64,000 bases of DNA, from contig JAUPFV010000002.1 in NCBI GenBank assembly GCA_036936605.1, forward strand, positions 316,092,893 to 316,156,892, read 5' to 3'. Within the stretch, counting starts at the first letter, position 1; every line of letters begins with the position of its first letter. Source of the stretch: Limnanthes douglasii subsp. nivea (Eukaryota; Streptophyta; Magnoliopsida; Brassicales; Limnanthaceae). The notes under the pieces were generated by a model. That model had not been told where the DNA came from. It did no database searches and worked only from the letters and a program-made list of their open reading frames with translations. This document shows, in pieces, positions 11,705-19,693 of this stretch. The translations under genes were made by a program, and so were the position numbers.

Positions 11705-12287
11705 CAAGGTATAAAAGGGTTTGATAAATCTCTCACCATTTTTTTCCTCTCTTTCTCTCTCTCTCTAGAAACCTCTCAAGCACACCATTCAACCCATTTC
11801 AAAAACTTGATTTTTGAAGAATCTAAAGTTAGGAAAACACAAAGGTAAGTAATACAAACATCATGGTATAATTTGTTTTAGATTTCGTTGGGTATAAACT
11901 GCTGAAATTAGGTTTTTAAGTATTTTAGGTTTCGATTTAAAAAGTTCGATTTTTGTATGATTTTAGGTGTTGTTTTGTTAGATTAGTGATGTATTCTTGT
12001 TAGTTTTGGTCGGATCTATGCCTACGTGTTTGATTTTGTGTGAAATGAGGTCGCTTTGGTAGGTTTCTAAATTTGAGGTTCGGGTTCTGTTCGTAACACG
12101 ATCGTGCTACCAATTTGGTTCTGCTCACACGATCGTGCGACCAAGATGGCATATAGTCGCATGCGACAGACACCTTAAGCTGTCTCATGCGATAGGCACC
12201 TTAAGCTGTCTCATGCGAATAATATTTTATGAATGCTTATTTGGTTTTGTCTCACTAATACATATTTTTTCATGTTGTCTTTACAAG
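11705..12287 (+). promoter_or_regulatory. TATA box, leader and leader intron of the MULE-borne PMD gene
   Basis: A TATA box (GGTATAAAAGGG near 11709) is followed by a CTCTCTCTCTCTAG leader. A donor AAAG|GTAAGT lies at 11845, and an acceptor TTACAAG at 12287 sits immediately before the ATG. The 443-bp leader intron also holds two CACGATCGTGC motifs and a cluster of TCGCATGCGAC/GTCTCATGCGA motifs. The structure is read from splice consensus only. Confidence 0.55.
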
Positions 12288-14306
12288 ATGGGACGGATCA
12301 AGCAGACATTTAAAAATCCGTTCAAGAAAATGAGGGAACGTGATCGTTTAGCACGTGAGGCGAAAGTGGCGGTAGAGGGTAGAGTTTTGCCAGAGCCCGA
12401 GGATGTACAGGCAGGTCCCAGCGATGGACATGCTCCTGGTACGCGTACTAGACGACGTCTTCGTTGTCATGGTGATTGCATTCCTACTACTGATGGTAGC
12501 GCAGGGGCAGGTTCTTCTTCTCAGCCACCTGACTTTTCTTACGATGACGATGAAAATGCACCGGATGATATGGAGGGGGTGGAGCAGGAGGAGGCACATG
12601 ATGCCTCACATTCACAGTACGAGGATGATGCACCTCACGCACCAGAGGCAGCATCCCACGCACCCGAGGGTGAGGATCAGGATTTTTTGTCGGTGCTTCC
12701 GCATGTCCCGGCTCTCTTTTCGGATTACACGTCGCATGAGGCTTTCAGCGTCTATCACGGAGATATAAGTATTATACCTTTATATTGTTTTATCACTTTC
12801 TTACGTGTTTGATACATATGTTTATAATAATTGTTTTTTCACGAATTTACGTGTTTGATACATATTGCAAGATATGGTCACCCTGCGATGCTTCGCTATG
12901 TACGACAATCTCCGGAGATGGGACCTGACACAGTAGAGTAGGGTACGGGCAATGGTGATGGAGACTATTTTTGGCCCGCTTGCGATGCACTCTACCGCTG
13001 GCATACGAACATCCATTTGGTGGAGACATTCTTAGAGCGATGGCATGATGAGACTTATTCATTCCATTTCTCGTTCAAGGAGATGACAGTCACCTTGGAC
13101 GATGTCTACATCATTACTGGATTACCGGTTGTAGGTAGGTCATTTGATGCTTTACCTTTTGACTCGGAGGTTGAGAAGCTTAGTACTTATGCTGGCATGC
13201 GAGGTGTACGACAATCTGAGTTGAGTAAAAACCTTAGGAATGCTAGTAGTGTGAACCTTGGGTGGCTGCGCATTACTTTTAGTGGTGCTAAGTATAGTGA
13301 TAGGAAGATTACGGATGAGAGTTTAGAACATGCCACCCATGCCTACATCATGTAATTGTTAGGTACCACCATATGTGCCAACAAAACCGGCAACAACATT
13401 CCTTTAGATTACCTCCAGTTCGTGAACCAATATCAGGGTATGCATAGGTATAAGTGGGGTCGGTTGGTTTTAGCACAGCTGCACCACTCCCTTAGTCAGG
13501 GATCTCTCCATGGTACGAGATGCATTTGCGGGTTTATAGGGATCCTCGAGTCGTGGATATTTGCACACTTTGTTCAGCTCCGAGCTCCATTGTTTTGCGA
13601 TTACAACATATCCATGCCCCATATGTGTCGATATGCGCCACAGAAGATTGGTGTCTATCATGATGTGCGCAGGCAGATGAGACATGCACTTTCGACGTGC
13701 ACGAAGGCCGATGTAAGTCATATTCGTTCATTTTAATTATAAGTACTTTTATTAATATAAATGGCTAAGTTGTTCATTTTTTATTTACAGGTCATGTTCC
13801 TTCCCTTCATACACTTTCAGGACCATTATCCGTTCTAGGGGGTGACTTGGGTTGAGTTCACGCTTAAGGCGTTCGACATGGTTGTGCCGTACTACCCAGA
13901 CCGTGTCACTCGACAGATGGGGTTCGTACAGCTGATTCCTAAGGATATATGCCCTCCTAAATCGAAAAAAATAGGGAAGAAGATGGTCTCCACATACCCA
14001 TGGGACGAGCACTTGTGGAGGGATTGGGACAACCATGTGTACACTCCTGATGGCACGTTGTACTGTGGTAGTAGAGAGAGTGCTGACCCGATGTACTACA
14101 TTTGGGTGAAGAGGCGGTTGTGGTACATCGTTAGCAGTTCTGCACCAGCTAGAGGTCCTCGGTTGGAGCCGCAGGGTGGTGCTGACTTTGCAGGGTACGA
14201 GCATATTGCTCGGTTTGCTCCATCGATACCGACTCTGGAGCACGAAGATCTTGTAGATACCGCCCTTCATATGTGCCAGATTGCCGAGAGGTATAGACGT
14301 AACTGA
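12288..14306 (+). pseudogene. plant mobile domain (PMD, MAIN/MAIL1-like) gene carried by the MULE, broken
   Basis: The ATG at 12288 opens MGRIKQTFKNPFKKMRERDR, then a long acidic, low-complexity region. The PMD core (PF10536) follows: LRRWDLTQ, VRAMVMETIFGPLAMHS, VETFLERWHDETYSFHFSF, EMTVTLDDVYIITGLPVVG, TTICANKTGNNIPLDYL, then YPDRVTRQMGFVQLIP. A GT-AG intron (13713-13790) is well placed. Damage: TAG at 12934, a frameshift at about 13000, TAA at 13353 and TAG at 13836. PMD proteins such as MAIN are nuclear and needed for genome stability and TE silencing, and the domain often travels in transposons. Whether the MULE used it is unknown. The exon border near 12766-12860 is not certain. Confidence 0.85.
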
Positions 14307-15016
14307 TTATTGCTCGCAGCACACCTTTGTCAGACTTTCCGATGTTAGCACTATAGTTTTGTAACCAGTTTATTTTATTACTGCTTCTATTTAGTGTATT
14401 TGATGACTATTTTTATTTATTGTATTTTAATTAATTAATTAGCACTACTTTTATATATCACTTAGCCCTAACCCCAACCTCCCACAAATCAAATCAAAAT
14501 TATATTATCATATTAACAAATTAACATCTTAAAAGATAGAAAAAAACACTGGTTTTGTTGATCGATAGTAATCCGAAAAGACTCAAATCTACTTTTAAAT
14601 GTCACTTAGCCCTAACCCCAACCACGCATAAATCAAATAAAAATTACATTATAACAGATAAACATCTAAAAAAATCATATCAACCATTAAACATCTAAAA
14701 AGACAGAAAAATAAAGCACTGGTTTTGTTGTTCGAACATAAGAAACATAACAATGGCAGTTTTGTCTTCTTCAAGAATATGTTTTGCTCTCACTATTTTA
14801 TCTCTCTATTTTTATTATAACGCTCGACTCTCTACAAAATTCATGTTGTGTTAATTAATAATAAGGTAATTCCAGCGACAGTTGAATGCTCAAGTTGTGT
14901 AGTAACAGTTAGAGCTTCTACCATTGAAAAACATTATACGGTAAGTTTTACCCTTATTTTTTATATTGTTTCTTTTCATAGTATATCATTTTATTATCCA
15001 ATATAAAATCAAAAAT
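14307..15016. other. intergenic segment of the MULE with a diverged direct repeat
   Basis: No coding frame is supported. Two direct copies of a segment (about 14459-14572 and 14602-14738) share CACTTAGCCCTAACCCCAACC at the left and CACTGGTTTTGTTG at the right, with internal differences. They probably arose by local duplication after the element formed. Confidence 0.6.
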
Positions 15017-15178
15017 TCCTGCTCATTCTCGAAAAGCAAAACTCTCGCTCATTCTCGAAAACTAAAATCTCCCGCTAATTCTCTAAAATAAAAAACTCCC
15101 GCTCATTCTCGAAAACTAAAATCTCCCGTTCATTCTCTAAAATCAAAAACTCTCGCTCGTTATAAAAAATCAAAAAGT
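15017..15178 (+). repeat. 27-bp minisatellite, six units, upstream of the small MULE gene
   Basis: Units start at 15017, 15044, 15071, 15098, 15125 and 15152, each exactly 27 bp. The core is (C/T)CGCTCATTCTCGAAAACTA with single-base differences. The array ends about 20 bp before the TATA box of the gene at 15263, so it occupies the proximal promoter. Three units begin with CCCGCT or CCCGTT, giving TCTCCCG(C/T) or ACTCCCGC across the unit borders, which vaguely resembles E2F sites; that is only a suggestion. Confidence 0.9.
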
Positions 15179-15195
15179 CACGCCAAACTTTACTT

Positions 15196-15262
15196 CCCTA
15201 TATAAAGGGACTCCAAAACTTTTACATTCATAAAAACTTCTCAAACATAAACAGTTTAACAA
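15196..15262 (+). promoter_or_regulatory. TATA box and leader of the small MULE gene
   Basis: CCCTATATAAAGGGAC near 15197 is a strong TATA box about 60 bp before the ATG at 15263. The leader between them is AC-rich and free of ATG, as expected for a plant mRNA. Confidence 0.65.
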
Positions 15263-15639
15263 ATGGAGTTTACTCCTCATGAAGACTACCATCTGCTTGA
15301 GGCGGTGAAAATTGCCCGTCAAGAGATGGGGGAAGATAATAGCGATGTTTTTTTGATCGAGTGCTTTGTAAGATGTACTACAGCTACGGTCGTTTACAAA
15401 CTGGAGGTCTCCTCGTGCGCAACCATGAACAAATCAAGCAGAGGTACCTTTTTTGTAAATCGCTCCAGCGTTTGTTGTTTTTGCCATATAAAATTAAGCA
15501 AGAAGTGGCCGCCGTCTGGAACATGACTGTGGTAGACTACATCACTAGGGATATGGTAGCGTATCTTCAAGATAGGATTACGGAAAAAGAGGAGGGGGTT
15601 GATTCTGACGACAACTTGGGATATGACTTCGATGATTGA
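15263..15639 (+). CDS. small protein of unknown function in the MULE, probably with one frameshift or intron
   Basis: The ATG at 15263 follows a TATA box by about 60 bp and opens MEFTPHEDYHLLEAVKIARQ. Around 15361 the better frame changes to one encoding MYYSYGRLQTGGLLVRNHEQ, YKIKQEVAAVWNMTVV and an acidic tail ending GYDFDD at 15639. The two frames together would give about 120 residues. They may be joined by a 1-bp indel; I see no good intron. The basic stretch RNHEQIKQRY and acidic end are faintly like Myb/SANT-type accessory proteins of other transposons, but I do not recognise a family. It may be a captured host fragment or a third MULE protein. Confidence 0.5.
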
Positions 15640-15811
15640 GCATTTTGGTTGTTGGCATCTAGTTGTTTAATTATTTTCTTATGTTTGTTTAAGTTAAGGT
15701 GTTAACTTGTTGTTTTTGTCTTTATGTTTTTCCTTCAAGTGTTGTTATTTTCCCCTTTCCCCTTTTTAATGGTACTTTACTCCAACAAATGTATTAACCG
15801 CGTTCTTTAGG

Positions 15812-16010
15812 CTATATATGCTCTCTGTCTGAAAAATAAGGCCAAAATTTTGGTCGTAAGTTGCATGCGACTAACATCAAAGACGTTCGCATTTTCGGAG
15901 TGCGATATATGCTCTCTGCCTGAAATTCAGGGCCAAAATTTTGGTCATTAGTCGCATGAGAAGGGACCCAAATTGCGTCGTGTGCGACCGTTGTTTTTTT
16001 TGAATTAAAA
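15812..16010 (+). repeat. 90-bp-period direct repeat with TCGCATG motifs between convergent MULE genes
   Basis: TATATGCTCTCTG(T/C)CTGAAA followed by GGCCAAAATTTTGGTC occurs at about 15816 and again at about 15906. Each copy is followed by TTGCATGCGAC or TCGCATGAG. The palindrome GGCCAAAATTTTGGTC and the CATGCGA motif recur elsewhere in the element (about 12090-12220 and 19010-19160). Confidence 0.75.
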
Positions 16011-16150
16011 TCTAACATTTCAATTAATCACGTCAACTATAAGACATAATACATTAGTAGTCATTTTCCTACTATATCACATCAAAAATACATTAACTAT
16101 ATTACACGAAACATTAGGCAAAATAACTTAAAACGTTGTACAAAAGCATT

Positions 16151-19100
16151 TCAAACGTCGTCTCTAGTCAAATCTGTTACATGTGGTTTTTCGTTCAAGT
16201 TGATTTTCCTTGCGGGTATTATCTGTGTAAATTTGTTCAACCGCCGGTAGTAGGGATGCGCCCATTGATTTGCTTCTTCAATTGCATAAGTGGCCCAACA
16301 AGGGTATAATGGAGGCAACGCTCCATCGGGTGGAGTAGTAATCTACAAGAAAATAAATAAATGAATGCATTGGTAATGATAGCGTAAGAAATTTGGATTG
16401 GAAACAAAATATACTTACATTAACAAAGTGACATCCATGTACGAAAGCTATCCCAACTTCTATGATCGTTGAATTGTTGACGAGTGGCTTTCCACGGATT
16501 GGTAGATACGTTAACGAGGCTGCTTGCGATACATGGTATACCATGCATTGATACCTTGTCACGATGACTAGTCCAATGTCCGGAAATGTCATCCAATAGT
16601 GGCTACTAGGGCTGGGCTTGAAGTAATCTAACCTATGTACCAAATCGTTAAACACCTTCTGCGAACCATATACATCCAACCAACATGCACGGTTGTCCCA
16701 CAACTCCTTCAACAACTCGCGTCTAACATCCTCCCAACTATCTTCGTCGTTGTATATTGAATGCGCTACGGAACGATATCCGCATTATCCGTCCGGAAGA
16801 ACGTCAACTAATTTTAAAATGTAAGTGTGTAGAAAGGCCATGATGCAATCCGGATATAACGTTAACTTCCCATCCTTAACAATTTACTTAGGCCTTCCAA
16901 CTTTCTTTTTTGCTAATGGAGGTTTGGGTGTGCTCCCTAATGTGTTTACGAGTGTACTACCTACCGAGTTAGCCGGAGTACTAGCACTAGCGGTTTGTTC
17001 AATGAGATATTCCTACGAACTAGGGTTCCGTTTAGTCGATTTATCAACGCCTCCCTTTGGTCTACCCTTACATCTAACCACTTCTTTAGGATCTTGAATA
17101 TGACTTGTCTCGGGCCTCAATATTTGCATTACCCTATTGATAATGTGGTCTTGTTGGTCGGGTCGGAAACTACGAATGGAGTTGTCAATTAAGGAAAGTT
17201 TTTTTTGCAATTCCTCTTCGCGAGAGCTAGGATCTCTATGCACAATATCTAATATTTTCCAAAAGATATCCACGTCTTCTAAAGGGATGCACCTACCATC
17301 TCTAGCTATAAACGCAATTTCACATGCACAAGGTAAACCATGCGTTTTCCTAAGGAAACAACCTCCACATGCTACCCGATCTACTCCTATATTTCGAGCA
17401 CGTACAATAGCAACCATCAGTATCTTTAGCCCCACATGTGACACATGACCTTTAAGATTTTTGGTCAAAACACCATCAAAGCCGGGAATTGTTCTAAACT
17501 TACTTCGCTCGAATGATTCGACGATACCCGCATGCTGCTTCGTTAATAAGTTATGAACTTTTTCCTAAAAAAGCTCAAAGTTTCATTGATTTGTCCCAAG
17601 ATATTATTTAGGGACGAGTGAGCACCCTCCGCCCTACATAGTACAAGTAATAAATTATCAACTTATTTGAAACTAGATAAAACAACTCAACGGAAATTAG
17701 GATAAACAGACTAACCTATTTGTAGTTGTTTGGCCATAATGCTTAATCGTGTTCGTTCGGTACGCAAGGAACTTGTCACCATATTTCGTTATCCACGAGT
17801 CCATAACGTACGCAAAACACTCCGGTTTAGATGCAAACATCTCCTTCAGTGTATCTAGATTCTTTTGGTAACTCTCAAACGTGTTCGCCTCCGCAACATA
17901 GCCGTAAAATTTGACAAATTGTTTCGCTACCGCATCATCGTGCAATATCCTCCTGACCGCCCCAAGAATGTTCTTACTAATGTGCCACGTGCATAACAAG
18001 TGGTGCGTTTCCGAAAATTTTTTATCGATCGCTCGCATGAGAGCTAACTCTCGACCAGTAACAATAATGGATAGAAATGCGCACACGCTATCCATCATCA
18101 AACCACGAAGAGTTTCCAAAGCCCATACGTAGTTTCCAATATTCTCTCCGCTCATAAATACGTACGCAACGGTAAATGTAATGGAAGTCGACTTTAAACT
18201 GACAATCTCTAATAACGGCATCTTATACCTAGTCGTCTTATACGTACAATCCATGAATAACACGTTCGGGAATGTACGTAATAAGTCTACGCTAGTAGGA
18301 TGTGCGAAGAAAAAGTCAGTGATCACCTTTGAATCATCTTTCAAACGCTCCCACGTCGAGTATCCATTCTCCTTCAACTTTGTCAAAATATATTGCATCT
18401 GCGTTTGTCCCCCGTGCTCAGCATCCTGATGTTTTTTGTGGCAATTGTAGATTGCACGCATGTTCGAAATGTTCTCTAGATATTGGTACTTCAAACCACT
18501 ATATATCTCCCTAGGGCGCGAACCGAGGTGAGATAAACTACGAACTAGTTTCTCTTCATCCAGTTTTAGCCTACAAGCGCGGGAGTGACCGTCTAGGCGA
18601 ACGTAGGGTTCATGATTGTGAGTACCGTTTATCACCTCCAAACGTCATTTCATGGTTAGTACGTCGATCAGATGACCTTTTAACGCGAACGAACAATTAC
18701 ATTTCTTCGTCGATGTCTTTCTTTTTTTCAAAGTTTCCGGTTTCGCCTTTGATACGAATACACCGAATCGCTCGCAAACGTACTCTAACCTAGGAGTCCT
18801 TCCCTATTTCCCGCTATCGTAGACCTTTATAATTGTGACAAACTTGATCTTCTTTGATTCAATGTCCACGAAAGCATCCAATTCGTCTTTAGTAAATAAT
18901 CTATCCGTGTTGAATATTTTACTGTAATCGGCATCCATAAATGGAGGCTGGGCAGGTTCCTCCTGCAAAATATAAAATTGAAAACTATGAGTTTATATAA
19001 CATTCTTGTTGCATGAGACATGTCTTCAGTGCCATCGCACGAGACATGCCTCTAGTACGGTCGCATGAGACGCACTTTTGTATTCGTCTCATGCGAAGGA

Positions 19101-19270
19101 TACGTTTAACAAGTCGCACGATTGTGTGATGACGAAGGTGTTCGTCACATGAACGGCGTGCGACACGACCGAAAAACAAAAAACAGGGTTTCTCTTCTTA
19201 CCTCCATCCGGTAAGCTTCTTCCTCGTCCAGTAAGTTTTCCAGAGACACGCCCATCTCTTCATTGTCCAT
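16151..19270 (-). pseudogene. MULE transposase (FAR1-type DNA binding, DDE core, SWIM finger) fused to an OTU-like protease domain, broken
   Basis: Exon 1 (19202-19270) encodes MDNEEMGVSLENLLDEEEAY. After an intron (18963-19201) come a FAR1-like cysteine/basic region (FGVFVSKAKPETLKKRKTST) and the MULE core (NVLFMDCTYKT, LCTWHISKNIL). An intron at 17634-17715, a SWIM finger (CGGCFLRKTHGLPCACE) and a C-terminal region follow. That region matches an OTU cysteine protease: VLPDG-stop-CGYRSVA, HYWMTFPDIGLVI, then CHFVN with the likely catalytic His. The last exon is 16151-16342. Damage: TAG 18804-18806, TGA 18645-18647, the catalytic TDRE Asp changed to Gly (18054-18056), a frameshift near 17560, and TAA at 16785-16787 inside the OTU active-site motif. 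OTU enzymes remove ubiquitin; a role in transposition is inference. Confidence 0.88.
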
Positions 19271-19520
19271 GGAAACTCCGATTCAAGATTTTTCAAAGTG
19301 GATTTGATGGGTTTCGGTAAAAAAATCTAACCTTTTCGGTTTAATGGGTTTAGAGTAGTAGATTTTAGTACAAAACTTGTAGATTTAGGGTAATAACGAA
19401 TAGATTTCGGAGTTTCGGCTGATTTGGAGTGTAAATGGCATGAATGTAGAAATCTAGAGGGATAAAGGGCAATTTTGGAATTTCAACTTTAAGTTAAAAA
19501 AAAGAAGGGAGTAGAGTGAG

Positions 19521-19557
19521 AGATCTATCAAAATGTGTATTATTTATAGCATGGCCC
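19521..19557 (-). repeat. right terminal inverted repeat of the MULE
   Basis: This is the inverted copy of 11594-11630. Read inward it contains TATAAATA, a plausible TATA box for the transposase gene whose start codon is about 270 bp further in. The left repeat has GAAATA at the same place. Confidence 0.9.
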
Positions 19558-19566
19558 TTAATACAT

Positions 19567-19693
19567 TTGTCATGTTTTGAATTTTCTTATAGTGGTTATG
19601 GTCCGAATTGCCCATTGGATTAAGTCAAGACACAATAGCTCAAATATCCAAACTCATCACCTTCGACGAGAACTATATATTAATTTTATTCAT
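19567..19693 (-). repeat. 5' LTR of the minus-strand Tat element, outer part
   Basis: It continues the LTR interrupted at 11593. ATAGTGGTTATGGTCCGAAT, GGATTAAGTCAAGACACA and TAGCTCAAATATCC match the right part of the solo LTR at 48890-48960. The outer end is placed where similarity fades, at about 19693. Confidence 0.75.

Larger units (their letters stand above)
11594..19557. mobile_element. 8-kb Mutator-like element (MULE) carrying PMD, an unknown gene and a transposase-OTU gene
   Basis: Both ends carry 37-bp inverted repeats starting GGGCCA (11594-11630 and 19521-19557) with three mismatches. The flanks are the perfect 9-bp duplication TTAATACAT (11585-11593 and 19558-19566), the hallmark size for Mutator elements. 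Inside, a plus-strand PMD gene (12288-14306) and a small gene (15263-15639) face a minus-strand FAR1/MULE transposase with a C-terminal OTU-like domain (16151-19270). The insertion site is the 5' LTR of a Tat retrotransposon, so the MULE is younger than that element. The PMD and transposase genes are broken, so this copy is not autonomous now. Confidence 0.95.
4225..19693 (-). mobile_element. Tat-lineage Ty3/gypsy LTR retrotransposon, minus strand, split by a MULE
   Basis: Read on the minus strand the order is 5' LTR (19567-19693 plus 11322-11593), primer-binding site (about 11298-11317), gag, protease, RT, RNase H and integrase. An antisense ORF on the plus strand lies between integrase and the 3' LTR remnant at 4225. 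This order, with an extra antisense ORF next to the 3' LTR, is described for Tat/Retand-type elements. All coding parts carry stops or frameshifts. Most of the 3' LTR and the integrase C-terminus are missing. The 8-kb DNA transposon at 11594-19557 is a later insertion into the 5' LTR. The outer right border is approximate because no clean 5-bp target duplication was found. Confidence 0.85.

Noticed and set aside
12403..12768. 121-codon Met/Arg-rich frame overlapping the start of the PMD gene
   Set aside because: Its composition is that of a shifted reading of the acidic repeat region; the overlapping frame has the recognisable PMD start.
13785..14270. 161-codon minus-strand frame opposite the last PMD exon
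   Set aside because: Antisense of a domain-bearing exon; no motif of its own.
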